A stretch of DNA of 64,000 nucleotides. Origin: JAQIBY01 sp963676165. GTDB taxonomy: Bacteria > Bacteroidota > Bacteroidia > Bacteroidales > ML635J-15. Where the stretch lies: assembly GCA_963676165.1 (NCBI GenBank), contig OY781043.1, forward strand, positions 2,914,001-2,978,000, in the 5' to 3' direction. The notes below the pieces were generated by a model. The model was not told the origin of the DNA. It was given only the letters and a program-made list of their open reading frames with translations, and did not search any database. A program made the translations under genes and the position numbers. This document shows positions 1-9,246 of this stretch, one piece after another. The stretch's first letter is position 1; the number at the start of each line of letters is the position of its first letter.

Positions 1-1
1 T

Positions 2-310
2 TTTGTAGCTTATGGTTCATCCGCTCGTATTGCACAAAAAGCAATTAAAATGGCTCGTGCAAAAGGCATTAAAGTTGGACTATTTCGCCCAATCACATTG
101 TTTCCATTCCCAGCGAAACAAATTCGTGAATTAATTCCTCAGACTAAAGGATTTTTATCTGTAGAAATGAGTGCCGGACAAATGGTTGAAGACATTAGGT
201 TAACTGTAAACGGGGAACGCCCAGTTGAACACTTTGGTCGTTTAGGTGGAGTTATTCCAACCGCTGAAGAAATCGTTGCAGCCCTAGAACAAAAATTAAT
301 AGGAGGTTAA
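2..310 (+). CDS. korA: 2-oxoacid:ferredoxin oxidoreductase subunit alpha, C-terminal part (partial)
   Basis: The frame is open from base 2, so this is the 3' end of a gene that starts outside the window; the ATG at 50 is internal. The last ~100 residues match the C-terminal domain of alpha subunits of 2-oxoglutarate/2-ketoisovalerate:ferredoxin oxidoreductases (VAYGSSARIA, GLFRPITLFPFP, and an EMSAGQMVEDIR-like stretch). The enzyme decarboxylates a 2-oxoacid with CoA and passes electrons to ferredoxin in the cytoplasm. The beta subunit follows after 2 bases and the gamma subunit after that, so the operon order is alpha-beta-gamma. The substrate (2-oxoglutarate or branched-chain oxoacids) cannot be fixed from this fragment; the kor name follows the beta-subunit resemblance. 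Confidence 0.88.
   Translation, partial: FVAYGSSARIAQKAIKMARAKGIKVGLFRPITLFPFPAKQIRELIPQTKGFLSVEMSAGQMVEDIRLTVNGERPVEHFGRLGGVIPTAEEIVAALEQKLIGG
301..306 (+). promoter_or_regulatory. Shine-Dalgarno site for korB
   Basis: AGGAGG lies 6 bases before the ATG at 313, inside the last codons of the alpha subunit. It is worth noting because nearly all other starts in this window lack such a site, as is usual in Bacteroidota. Confidence 0.6.
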
Positions 311-312
311 TC

Positions 313-1101
313 ATGGCTGAAATTAAATTAGAAGATATCATAAAAGAAGAAAACCTGGTTTATAAAAAATCCAAGGTTATGACCGATAACACCTTGCATT
401 ATTGCCCAGGTTGCGGTCATGGAACAGCCCACAGACTCATTGCTGAAGTCATTGAAGAAATGGGAATCCAAGGAGAAACTATTGGTGTAACTCCCGTTGG
501 ATGTTCTGTATTAATGTATAATTACCTTGACATTGACATGCAAGAAGCAGCTCACGGACGTGCTCCAGCACTTGCTACCGGTATAAAAAGAACCATGCCA
601 AATAAATATGTTTTCACTTACCAAGGTGACGGCGATTTGGCTGCAATCGGTACTGCTGAAACTATCCACGCATGTAACCGTGGTGAAAACATTGCTGTAT
701 TCTTCATTAACAATGGTATTTATGGTATGACAGGTGGTCAAATGGCTCCTACTACATTACCAGGAATGAAGTCATCCACTTCTCCATATGGTCGTGTTGC
801 TGAAATGATGGGTGGTCCAATTAAAATGACTGAACTTGTTTCACAACTTGCAGGAACATATTATGTAACTCGTCAAGCTGTTCATACACCAAGACACGTA
901 CGTAAAGCGAAAAAAGCAATCCGCCAAGCATTTGAAAACCAAAAGCTGGAAAAAGGAATTTCATTCGTGGAAATCGTATCAAATTGTAACTCCGGTTGGA
1001 AACTTCCTCCAGTTAAAGCTAATGAATGGCTGGTTGAAAACATGCTCCCATTCTATGAATTAGGAGACATTAAAGTGGACGGAGAAATCGTAAACAAATA
1101 A
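313..1101 (+). CDS. korB: 2-oxoacid:ferredoxin oxidoreductase subunit beta (TPP-binding)
   Basis: 262 residues, full length for the short beta subunits. It carries the thiamine pyrophosphate domain: CPGCGHG (C31, C34) near the N-terminus, GDGD about residues 101-104 and the paired Asn (INNG) about 26 residues later, which is the classic GDG...NN TPP/Mg motif. The sequence EAAHGRAPALATGIK is typical of KorB. With the alpha and gamma subunits it catalyses CoA-dependent oxidative decarboxylation of 2-oxoglutarate or a related oxoacid, reducing ferredoxin. It starts 2 bases after the alpha stop behind a strong AGGAGG and is followed 12 bases later by the gamma subunit. Subunit identity is clear; substrate choice is inferred. 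Confidence 0.93.
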   Translation: MAEIKLEDIIKEENLVYKKSKVMTDNTLHYCPGCGHGTAHRLIAEVIEEMGIQGETIGVTPVGCSVLMYNYLDIDMQEAAHGRAPALATGIKRTMPNKYVFTYQGDGDLAAIGTAETIHACNRGENIAVFFINNGIYGMTGGQMAPTTLPGMKSSTSPYGRVAEMMGGPIKMTELVSQLAGTYYVTRQAVHTPRHVRKAKKAIRQAFENQKLEKGISFVEIVSNCNSGWKLPPVKANEWLVENMLPFYELGDIKVDGEIVNK

Positions 1102-1113
1102 AACTTAATCGAT

Positions 1114-1665
1114 ATGACTGAAGAAATCATCATAGCCGGATTTGGTGGACAAGGTGTTTTGTCCATGGGAAAAATCCTCGCCTATTCAGGACTTATGCAA
1201 GGACAGGAAGTATCCTGGATGCCATCTTATGGTCCAGAAATGCGTGGTGGAACATCTAACGTTACTGTTGTCATCAGCGACGAAAGAATTAGCTCTCCCA
1301 TTTTGACAGAATATGATACTGCCATTATCCTGAACCAACCTTCAATGGATAAATTTGAAGAATTAGTTAAACCAGGAGGAACTATCCTTTATGATCCAAA
1401 CGGTATCACTCGTACTCCAGAAAGAAAAGATGTAAACATCTACAAAATCAGAGCTACTGAAGCTGCTGCTGAAATTGGAAATCCAAAAACATTCAACATG
1501 ATTGTTTTAGGAGGATACCTTAACATTAAACCAATTGTAAAATTGGAAAATGTAATGAATGGTTTGAAAAAATCGCTTCCTGCAAGACACCACAAACTAT
1601 TGCCATTGAATGAAAAGGCAATTAACCATGGCCTTAATATTGTTGAAACAGTTCAATCAGTTTAA
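1114..1665 (+). CDS. korC: 2-oxoacid:ferredoxin oxidoreductase subunit gamma
   Basis: 183 residues, the usual size of a stand-alone gamma subunit. The N-terminal AGFGGQGVLSMGKILA and the central SYGPEMRGGTSNVTV are the signature of the POR/KOR gamma domain, which helps bind CoA. Last gene of the alpha-beta-gamma operon, ending 24 bases before a rho-independent terminator at 1689-1725. Nothing is missing or fused. Confidence 0.93.
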   Translation: MTEEIIIAGFGGQGVLSMGKILAYSGLMQGQEVSWMPSYGPEMRGGTSNVTVVISDERISSPILTEYDTAIILNQPSMDKFEELVKPGGTILYDPNGITRTPERKDVNIYKIRATEAAAEIGNPKTFNMIVLGGYLNIKPIVKLENVMNGLKKSLPARHHKLLPLNEKAINHGLNIVETVQSV

Positions 1666-1688
1666 CAACTGAGAACATTATACATTTT

Positions 1689-1725
1689 GAACAGCATGCT
1701 TTTTTAGTGTGCTGTTCATTTTTTG
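1689..1725 (+). terminator. Rho-independent terminator of the kor operon
   Basis: GAACAGCA (1689-1696) pairs perfectly with TGCTGTTC (1710-1717) and is followed by ATTTTTTG. It lies just after the gamma subunit and before the peptidase start at 1739. Confidence 0.75.
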
Positions 1726-1738
1726 AGATACTATTCCT

Positions 1739-2974
1739 ATGTTACAATTTATCAAACACACCCTTCCCAATGGTCTTCGCTTAATTATCCACGAAGACAA
1801 AACAACCCCAATGGCCTGCATAAATACATTATATAATGTTGGTGCAAAATATGAAGACCCAAATCGGACAGGTATGGCACACCTGTTCGAACATCTTATG
1901 TTCACTGGATCCAAGCATGCAAAAAACTTCGATCAAATCCTTGAATCTGCAGGAGGGGAAAACAATGCATTCACAAACAATGACATCACAAATTATTATG
2001 ACACATTACCTGCACAAAATATTGAAACAGCAATATTTTTGGAAGCTGACAGAATGCATAATCTATCCTTATCTGACAAAAGCATTAAAGCACAACGCTC
2101 TGTTGTCATAGAAGAATTCAAAGAACGCTATCTCAATCAACCATACGGAAACATGGATGCTTTGATTAGAGAAATGGCATTTAAAAAACATCCTTACCAA
2201 TGGTCAACTATCGGAAAAACAGTTTCTCATATCGAAAAAGCAAGCAAAGAAGAGCTTCTCAATTTTTACAAGTCATATTATGCCCCAGATAATGCTATCA
2301 TAGCAATTACAGGCAATGTAAACACTGATGAAATCATTCAACTTATTGAGAAATATTTCAATGAAATTCCATCTGGAAACATAACCCACAAAACACTTCC
2401 TAAGGAAGAAGATCAAACTTCACAACGAATTATTGAACATTATTCAGATGTCCCAGAAGATGCTTTAAATATTTCTATCCATATACCTAGCAGACTGCAT
2501 AAAGATTATTATGCAATGGATCTAATTTCTGACATCCTTTCCAATGGTAAATCATCAAGATTGTACTCGAAACTTGTGAAAGGAGAAAAAATCTTTTCAG
2601 AAATTGATGCATGGATTGATGGAAGTATCGACGAAGGCTTACTCCAAATTCAGGGTCATCCATTAAGTAAGTATTCTCTAAAAGATGCCGAAATTGCACT
2701 TCTCGATACTTTAGCAGAACTGCAAACAGATAAAATCAGTGAATATGAGTGCAAAAAAGTTGCAAACAAAGCAGTTTCATCATGGATGTTTTCAAACATT
2801 TCCATTGGGGACAAAGCATTTCAACTCGCTTATTTTGAATTACTTGGAGATATTGGAAGAATAAACTCTGAAGCAGAATGGTATATGAAAGTCTCTCCTC
2901 AAGACATTCAAAGAAACATTAATGAAAGATTAAACCCTCATCAGTTTTCAATTTTAAGATATTTTGCCAAATAA
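1739..2974 (+). CDS. M16 family zinc metallopeptidase (catalytic partner)
   Basis: 411 residues with the inverted zinc motif of pitrilysin-family peptidases, HLFEH at residues 48-52 (His, His as ligands, Glu as base), and a downstream acidic pair in SVVIEEFKER (E125/E126) that should supply the third ligand. Two half-domains follow, as usual for a single-subunit M16B protein. No signal peptide is evident, so it is probably cytoplasmic, or periplasmic by another route. The next gene encodes an M16 protein without the zinc motif, starting 7 bases later; such pairs usually form a heterodimer with one active and one structural subunit. Substrate unknown. Confidence 0.9.
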   Translation: MLQFIKHTLPNGLRLIIHEDKTTPMACINTLYNVGAKYEDPNRTGMAHLFEHLMFTGSKHAKNFDQILESAGGENNAFTNNDITNYYDTLPAQNIETAIFLEADRMHNLSLSDKSIKAQRSVVIEEFKERYLNQPYGNMDALIREMAFKKHPYQWSTIGKTVSHIEKASKEELLNFYKSYYAPDNAIIAITGNVNTDEIIQLIEKYFNEIPSGNITHKTLPKEEDQTSQRIIEHYSDVPEDALNISIHIPSRLHKDYYAMDLISDILSNGKSSRLYSKLVKGEKIFSEIDAWIDGSIDEGLLQIQGHPLSKYSLKDAEIALLDTLAELQTDKISEYECKKVANKAVSSWMFSNISIGDKAFQLAYFELLGDIGRINSEAEWYMKVSPQDIQRNINERLNPHQFSILRYFAK

Positions 2975-2981
2975 TTTCGCC

Positions 2982-4241
2982 ATGAAGAAACCAAAAACAC
3001 ACAAAATAAAAGACATTAAATTCCTGAAGCAGGAAGATAATTATTTAACGAATGGAACAAAAGTTTCAGGATTCTACACAAATGACATCAATGCATTAAA
3101 AATGGATTTCGTTTTCCCTGCAGGACGAGCATTTCAGCCAAAAGCATTTCTTTCATCGCTTTGCAATTCTATCTTACGAGAAGGGAGTAACAAGCATCCC
3201 AACTCTGCAGAAATTGAAGAACAACTTGATTATTACGGCATTTTTGTACAACAAAAGATTGAAGCATACTGGTCTATTTATTCGTTTTACATCCCATTAA
3301 TGTACCTGGACAAAGCCTTGCCTTTAATTCATGAGATTCTCTTTGATCCAATAATTGATCAGGTTTCCATTGATTTTCTCAAAGAGCGAAGTAAAGCTGT
3401 CCTGGCAAAGAACTTAAAAAAGCCAGCACATCTAGCAAGACATCATGCAATGAAACTTCTTTGGGGCGAAAATCATCCAATGGGGACTTTCCCCAATGCA
3501 AACGATCTAGACAATATCAATCGTAATGATTTCTTAACTTTTTACGAAAATCATTATGCAAAAAACGCATTCAAACTATACATCGCAGGAAAATTGCCGC
3601 ATACCTACTTAGCAAAAATTGATTCTCTTTTCGGACAACACAAAACAGAAGAAATTCAATTTGACAATACCTTAAATCTAAAACAAACTAAACCTGAAAC
3701 CTTTGTAAAGAAAGAAGAAAAGCAGGTACAGACAGCACTATACTGGACTTCTCCATGCATTGCTCCCGGACATAAAGACTATTTTGATTTTAAAATTGCT
3801 AATACCATTTTTGGTGACTATTTTGGATCAAGACTCATGTCAAATATCCGTGAAGAAAAAGCATACACATATGGAATTTACTCATCAATCAGCCCCAAAA
3901 GCATCGGTAGTAATATCAGTATAAAAACTGAAGTCGGTAAAGAATACTTAGAGGACACAGTGCATCAAATCAACTATGAGATCGACCGAATGCATAAAGA
4001 GCTAATGAATAAAGACGAATTAGATCTCGTAAAAAACTACATGTCCGGCGAATTGCTTTCTGTATTTGATGGAGTTTTCCACCATGCCTCTGTATTAAGG
4101 TATCTTGACGAAATGAATTTAGATTTTTCATATTACACAAATTACATTAAACGCATTCATTCCATTACAGCAGAAGAGATACAAGAAGTTGCTAAAAAAT
4201 ATCTTAACACAGATAATTTTCATAAAATTTTGATTGGATAA
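2982..4241 (+). CDS. M16 family peptidase, non-catalytic partner
   Basis: About 419 residues from the ATG at 2982. A TTG further up (2964) is in frame but would overlap the previous gene, so the ATG is preferred. The M16 fold is recognisable: an N-terminal NSILREGSNKHPNSAEI region stands where the active subunit has HxxEH, and the C-terminal half has the SRLMSNIREEKAYTYGIYS segment conserved for substrate binding in the non-catalytic domain. The zinc ligands are absent, so by itself it should be inactive. It sits 7 bases after the catalytic M16 gene and the two are probably co-transcribed and heterodimeric. Confidence 0.88.
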   Translation: MKKPKTHKIKDIKFLKQEDNYLTNGTKVSGFYTNDINALKMDFVFPAGRAFQPKAFLSSLCNSILREGSNKHPNSAEIEEQLDYYGIFVQQKIEAYWSIYSFYIPLMYLDKALPLIHEILFDPIIDQVSIDFLKERSKAVLAKNLKKPAHLARHHAMKLLWGENHPMGTFPNANDLDNINRNDFLTFYENHYAKNAFKLYIAGKLPHTYLAKIDSLFGQHKTEEIQFDNTLNLKQTKPETFVKKEEKQVQTALYWTSPCIAPGHKDYFDFKIANTIFGDYFGSRLMSNIREEKAYTYGIYSSISPKSIGSNISIKTEVGKEYLEDTVHQINYEIDRMHKELMNKDELDLVKNYMSGELLSVFDGVFHHASVLRYLDEMNLDFSYYTNYIKRIHSITAEEIQEVAKKYLNTDNFHKILIG

Positions 4242-4253
4242 ACACTCAAACAC

Positions 4254-4289
4254 GTATAAATACCCATTCCAATAATCAGGTATAAATAC
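4254..4289. repeat. Pair of direct repeats before the tail-collar gene
   Basis: GTATAAATAC occurs at 4254-4263 and again at 4280-4289, 26 bases apart, in the 107-base gap before the ATG at 4349. It might be an operator or chance in AT-rich DNA; I see no factor to connect it with. Confidence 0.3.
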
Positions 4290-4348
4290 TCTACTAATAA
4301 ATAAAATTTATCCATATTTTTACGAAATAACCAAAACAAAAATCAATT

Positions 4349-4882
4349 ATGGATGAATCTTACATTGGAACAATTCTTATGTTCGTAGGGAACTACGCTC
4401 CAAGAGATTGGGAATTCTGTGACGGACAGCTTGTAGCAATTTCAGACAACCCTAGTCTTTTCGCTATTATCGGAAATACTTATGGGGGTGATGGAGTCCA
4501 AACTTTCAAATTGCCGGATTTAAGAGGTAGGTTTGCTATACATGCAGGTAGTGGACCAGGACTAACACCCCATTATCGCGGACAAGTAGGTGGCTATGAA
4601 AGTGTAACACTAAACAATGCACAAATACCGAATCACACACACAATGGTATTGGCACAATTAAAGCTAAAGAAGAACCTGACAGTGATGATCCAACTGGAA
4701 ATTACATTGCAGGTACGGGAGCCTCTTCATTCGGAACAAGTACAGACATTCAAATGCACAGCAATTCTGTGGATATAACTATTGAGAGCTCAGGAGGGAG
4801 TCAGGCACACTCTAATATGCCGCCATACCAGACTGTAAACTTCATTATTTGCACTCAAGGATTATACCCTCCCAGACCGTAG
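4349..4882 (+). CDS. Phage tail-collar domain protein (microcystin-dependent protein family)
   Basis: 177 residues. The N-terminal half is a tail-collar domain: YIGTILMFVGNYAPRDWEFC, then TYGGDGVQTFKLPDLRGR, which is the very conserved core of this family, with the NHTH histidine pair and a C-terminal PPYQTVNFIICTQG. These proteins resemble short tail fibres. In Bacteroidota single copies occur outside prophages and their role is not established. No other phage or contractile-injection gene is nearby, so it should not be read as a prophage marker. It is bounded by the M16 pair upstream and a terminator at 4901-4934. Confidence 0.88.
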   Translation: MDESYIGTILMFVGNYAPRDWEFCDGQLVAISDNPSLFAIIGNTYGGDGVQTFKLPDLRGRFAIHAGSGPGLTPHYRGQVGGYESVTLNNAQIPNHTHNGIGTIKAKEEPDSDDPTGNYIAGTGASSFGTSTDIQMHSNSVDITIESSGGSQAHSNMPPYQTVNFIICTQGLYPPRP

Positions 4883-4900
4883 TCTTTTTTTAGAAATATA

Positions 4901-4934
4901 AAAACGCTTTTCTTTGTTTAAAAGCGTTTTTTTT
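4901..4934 (+). terminator. Rho-independent terminator after the tail-collar gene
   Basis: AAAACGCTTTT (4901-4911) pairs with AAAAGCGTTTT (4920-4930), followed by a long T run. It separates the collar gene from the repeat protein at 4968. Confidence 0.75.
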
Positions 4935-4967
4935 TATATTTTCACAAACCATTAAATAAAATAAAAA

Positions 4968-7900
4968 ATGAAAACTAAATTACTTTCCCTGTTAATTACA
5001 ACAATTGCTTTCTGCAATATTCTAACAGCTCAAACCACATTATCCTCTGGTGATATTGCTTTTATTGCCCTAAATAGTGATGGTTCAGTTGATGATTTTT
5101 CCTTCATTCTCTTAACTGATATTGAAACCGGCACCCAGATTAATTTCACGGATTGTGGTTGGAATGATGGTTCCGGATTTGTCGTTCAATCCGGAGATGA
5201 CGGTTATTTTACATGGACAGCAACTTCAGCCATGTCTGCCGGAAATATTGTAAGGATTGTCACAGACAATGGAAATACAACTCCCCCAACAGCTTCTACC
5301 GGATCAACCAGTGGTTCAGCTATGCTAATCAGTTATATTGGGGATCAGATATTTGCATTTCAGGGGGGCTTTAACGTTTCAGCCAGTTTCATTGCCGGGA
5401 TTCATTACAATTATGTTTCAGGTACAACAAACAATTCAAACTGGGATGGTAGTTGTTATTCAAACTCAACCTCTGCCTTACCTAATACCTTAACTAATGG
5501 AGTAAATGCCGTTTGGGTATATGGCGCAGGTCCAACAGAAATGGATAATTTTATATATGATTGTTCAACGACAAGTGGAGATGCTGATGTTGTGAGAGCT
5601 GCAATAAACAATGTAGGGAACTGGTCTTCGAACGCCTCCACAACCTATACACAATCTCCTTTTCCCTGCTCCTTTTCCATTACATCATGTGTTGATCCTG
5701 ACATTCCGACACTTACCGCAAGTCCAACATCTGTCTGTCCCGGCTCTTCAACAACATTAAATATCACCGGGAACCTGAATGACGCAACCCACTGGTCTGT
5801 ATATACAGGGTCTTGTGGCGGGAGCCTCGTTGGAACAACAAGTACGTCAACATTCGTGGTCTCTCCCTCCAGTGCAACAACATACTATATAAGAGGCGAA
5901 GGCGGATGTGTTACTCCCGGCAGTTGTGGGACAAAAACAATATCTGTCAACCCGACATATGATTTGTCAGAAACAGACGCAGTGTGTTCAGGTGATTCTT
6001 ACACGTTCCCAGACGGAACAACTCAGAACAACATCACAGCTCAGGTGATACATACCAGTAACCTCACAACTACACTGGGTTGTGACAGTATCATACAAAC
6101 AACCGTGAATGTAAACCCAACATACGACCTATCAGAAAATGATGCAGTTTGCTCAGGTGAATCATACACATTCCCCGACGGAACAACTCAGAACAACATC
6201 ACAGCTCAGGTAATACATACCAGTAACCTCACAACGACACTGGGTTGTGACAGTATCATACAAACTACCGTAAATGTGAATCCAACATACGACCTATCAG
6301 AAAATGATGCAGTTTGCTCAGGTGAATCATACACATTCCCTGACGGAACAACTCAGAACAACATTACAGCCCAGGTGATACACACCAGCAACCTCACAAC
6401 TACACTGGGTTGTGACAGTATCATACAAACAACCGTGAATGTAAACCCAACATACGACCTATCAGAAAATGATGCAGTTTGCTCAGGTGAATCATACACA
6501 TTCCCTGATGGAACAACTCAGAACAACATCACGGCACAGGTGATACATACCAGTAACCTCACTACTACACTGGGTTGTGACAGTATTATACAAACAACTG
6601 TAAATGTAAACCCGACATATGATTTGTCAGAAACAGACGCAGTGTGTTCAGGTGATTCTTACACGTTCCCTGATGGAACAACTCAGAACAACATCACAGC
6701 TCAGGTGATACATACCAGTAACCTCACAACTACACTGGGTTGTGACAGCATCATACAAACAACCGTGAATGTAAACCCAACATACGACCTATCAGAAAAT
6801 GATGCAGTTTGCTCAGGTGAATCATACACATTCCCCGACGGAACAACTCAGAACAACATCACGGCTCAGGTGATACACACAAGTAACCTCACTACTACTC
6901 TGGGATGTGACAGCATCATACAAACTACCGTAAATGTAAACCCAACATACGACCTATCAGAAAATGATGCAGTTTGCTCAGGTGAATCATACACATTCCC
7001 CGACGGAACAACTCAGAACAACATCACGGCTCAGGTGATACACACAAGTAACCTCACTACTACTCTGGGATGTGACAGCATCATACAAACTACCGTAAAT
7101 GTAAACCCAACATACGACCTATCAGAAAATGATGCAGTTTGCTCTGGTGAATCATACACATTCCCTGACGGAACAACTCAGAACAACATCACAGCTCAGG
7201 TGATACATACCAGTAACCTCACAACTACACTGGGTTGTGACAGTATTATACAAACAACTGTAAATGTGAATCCAACATATGATCTCTCGGAAACAGATGC
7301 CGTTTGTTCAGGTGAATCATACACATTCCCTGACGGAACAACTCAGAACAACATTACAGCTCAAGTAATACATACAAGTAACCTCACAACTACATTGGGT
7401 TGTGACAGTATCATACAAACAACTGTGAATGTAAACCCGACATATGATCTCTCGGAAACAGATGCGGTTTGTTCAGGAGAATCTTACACGTTCCCCGACG
7501 GAACAACTCAGAACAACATCACGGCACAGGTCATACATACAAGCAACCTGATGACTACATTGGGTTGTGACAGTATCATACAAACAACCGTGAATGTAAA
7601 CCCAACATACGACCTATCAGAAAATGATGCAGTTTGCTCTGGTGAATCATACACATTCCCTGACGGAACAACTCAGAATAACATCACAGCTCAGGTGATA
7701 CATACCAGTAACCTCACAACGACACTGGGTTGTGACAGCATCATACAAACAACCGTGAATGTAAACCCAACATACGACCTATCAGAAAATGATGCAGTTT
7801 GCTCTGGTGAATCATACACATTCCCTGACGGAACAACTCAGAATAACATCACAGCTCAGGTGATACATACCAGTAACCTCACAACGACACTGGGTTGTGA

Positions 7901-8732
7901 CAGCATCATACAAACTACCGTAAATGTAAACCCAACATACGACCTATCAGAAAATGATGCAGTTTGCTCTGGTGAATCATACACATTCCCTGACGGAACA
8001 ACTCAGAACAACATTACAGCGCAAGTGGTGCACACAAGCAACCTGACTACCACAGAAGGATGCGACAGCATTATCACCACTACAGTGGATGTAAACCCAA
8101 CATACGATTTATCGGAAACAGATGCCGTTTGTTCAGGTGGTTCTTATACGTTCCCCGATGGAACAACCGAAGAAAATATCACGGCACAGGTGGTACATAC
8201 AAGCAACCTCACGACTACATTGGGTTGTGACAGCATCATTGTAACAACCGTTGATGTGATTGAGATTGACAATTCTATTGAACAAAATAATTTTACTCTT
8301 TCCGCAACCCAAAACAACGCAGATTATCAATGGGTTGATTGTAATAATGAATTTGCTATTATACCAGATGAAACAAACCAAACATTTACTCCGAGCGAAG
8401 ATGGCAATTATGGAGTTCTTATTTCCAGCGATGGATGTACAGTACAATCTGAATGTATAAATGTAGTTGGTGTAAACATAGCCGAGCACAAACATAACGC
8501 AGATATTTCTTTATATCCAAATCCAACAAGTGGTTCAATTAACATTGATCTCTGTGAAAGAAAAAAATCTTTAATCATAAAAATTTATGATATAACAGGC
8601 AAAACAATTAGCTCAAAAAATTATTCCGATACGAATCATATTGAACTAACAATTGATGAAATAGCAGGGCTTTATTTTGTTGAAGTTAACATTGAAGGGA
8701 AACTATCTGTTTATAAAGTGATAAAAGAATAA
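4968..8732 (+). CDS. T9SS-sorted surface protein with fourteen 55-residue repeats
   Basis: 1254 residues. Order: signal peptide ~1-22 (cleavage near LTAQ); a lamin-tail-like beta domain ~25-230 starting SSGDIAFIALNSDG; an Ig-like domain ~245-327 (PTLTASPTSVCPGSST); fourteen near-identical 55-residue repeats, 328-1097; a degraded Ig-like domain ~1100-1165; and a T9SS type A sorting domain ~1178-1254 (ISLYPNPTSGSIN, ending YKVIKE). Each repeat has two cysteines, 32 residues apart, that could form a disulfide. The protein is predicted to cross the outer membrane by T9SS and stay anchored or be released; the repeats probably form a long stalk or adhesive fibre. No enzyme domain seen. Repeat DNA is almost identical between units, so copy number may vary or be misassembled. 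Confidence 0.9.
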   Translation: MKTKLLSLLITTIAFCNILTAQTTLSSGDIAFIALNSDGSVDDFSFILLTDIETGTQINFTDCGWNDGSGFVVQSGDDGYFTWTATSAMSAGNIVRIVTDNGNTTPPTASTGSTSGSAMLISYIGDQIFAFQGGFNVSASFIAGIHYNYVSGTTNNSNWDGSCYSNSTSALPNTLTNGVNAVWVYGAGPTEMDNFIYDCSTTSGDADVVRAAINNVGNWSSNASTTYTQSPFPCSFSITSCVDPDIPTLTASPTSVCPGSSTTLNITGNLNDATHWSVYTGSCGGSLVGTTSTSTFVVSPSSATTYYIRGEGGCVTPGSCGTKTISVNPTYDLSETDAVCSGDSYTFPDGTTQNNITAQVIHTSNLTTTLGCDSIIQTTVNVNPTYDLSENDAVCSGESYTFPDGTTQNNITAQVIHTSNLTTTLGCDSIIQTTVNVNPTYDLSENDAVCSGESYTFPDGTTQNNITAQVIHTSNLTTTLGCDSIIQTTVNVNPTYDLSENDAVCSGESYTFPDGTTQNNITAQVIHTSNLTTTLGCDSIIQTTVNVNPTYDLSETDAVCSGDSYTFPDGTTQNNITAQVIHTSNLTTTLGCDSIIQTTVNVNPTYDLSENDAVCSGESYTFPDGTTQNNITAQVIHTSNLTTTLGCDSIIQTTVNVNPTYDLSENDAVCSGESYTFPDGTTQNNITAQVIHTSNLTTTLGCDSIIQTTVNVNPTYDLSENDAVCSGESYTFPDGTTQNNITAQVIHTSNLTTTLGCDSIIQTTVNVNPTYDLSETDAVCSGESYTFPDGTTQNNITAQVIHTSNLTTTLGCDSIIQTTVNVNPTYDLSETDAVCSGESYTFPDGTTQNNITAQVIHTSNLMTTLGCDSIIQTTVNVNPTYDLSENDAVCSGESYTFPDGTTQNNITAQVIHTSNLTTTLGCDSIIQTTVNVNPTYDLSENDAVCSGESYTFPDGTTQNNITAQVIHTSNLTTTLGCDSIIQTTVNVNPTYDLSENDAVCSGESYTFPDGTTQNNITAQVVHTSNLTTTEGCDSIITTTVDVNPTYDLSETDAVCSGGSYTFPDGTTEENITAQVVHTSNLTTTLGCDSIIVTTVDVIEIDNSIEQNNFTLSATQNNADYQWVDCNNEFAIIPDETNQTFTPSEDGNYGVLISSDGCTVQSECINVVGVNIAEHKHNADISLYPNPTSGSINIDLCERKKSLIIKIYDITGKTISSKNYSDTNHIELTIDEIAGLYFVEVNIEGKLSVYKVIKE
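5949..8258 (+). repeat. Tandem array of fourteen 165-bp coding repeats
   Basis: Unit begins at the Asn of NPTYDLSE and is exactly 165 bases in all fourteen copies (5949, 6114, ... 8094). Units come in two flavours, ETD and END at positions 8-10. The order is ETD, END x3, ETD, END x3, ETD, ETD, END x3, ETD. Units 1 and 5 share the same rare codon choices over their first 50 bases, so units 1-4 and 5-8 look like a 660-bp duplication. Units 13 and 14 are the most diverged. Confidence 0.97.
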
Positions 8733-8737
8733 ACCAT

Positions 8738-8785
8738 AAAGAAAAGAGGTCAAATAAAATACATTTTGAACTGACCTCTTTTCTT
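8738..8785 (+). terminator. Hairpin terminator after the repeat protein
   Basis: AAGAAAAGAGGTCA (8739-8752) is complementary to TGACCTCTTTTCTT (8772-8785), a 14-base stem with a ~19-base loop, just after the stop at 8732. The stem ends in T-rich sequence, so it may act as a terminator or protect the mRNA 3' end. Confidence 0.6.
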
Positions 8786-9246
8786 AAATTTATAATAAAG
8801 TATATTCGATCCAAAGAATCTAAAACAGAAAGTTTGTTTCCCAGCTGTGGATAGCAAACAGGTTAGGGTCTCCTACGTCGAACTCAGAACTCACGTTATA
8901 TTAGGAGCAACACTAAACCCCATACTCTTCCTAAGCAAGGTTTGTATTTTTCAATTTCTACGCTTTTGAAAATAGAATCTTCAACGCGAAAAACCCAAAC
9001 TGTTACAAAGTCAACAATTATGCTTGCATATTTTCACAAAACCTAAGCCCCAACTCCCCAGCCTGACCGCTGGCAGGCTAGTTTGTCTTTTCTAATTTCG
9101 CCTAGCTCTTGTCTCTCAAACGATGTTTTGAAACCAAAAAGTATGAGTTCCAGTGCGAGTTCTGAGGGATAAGACAATCTGCCTCTTGCTCAATACTCAC
9201 GCTCAAAACTGACCTATGACCCATGTTTCATGTTCCCTGACTCCCT

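Noticed and set aside
4349..4882. Prophage or contractile-injection locus
   Set aside because: Only a single tail-collar gene; no capsid, sheath, baseplate, integrase or lysis genes nearby.
5949..8258. Regularly spaced repeats reminiscent of an array such as CRISPR
   Set aside because: The whole 165-bp unit is repeated with no unique spacers, and it is in frame within a signal-peptide/T9SS protein, so it is a coding tandem repeat.
8133..8495. A 120-codon minus-strand frame opposite the repeat protein
   Set aside because: It lies fully inside a well-supported gene in another frame and has no family features.
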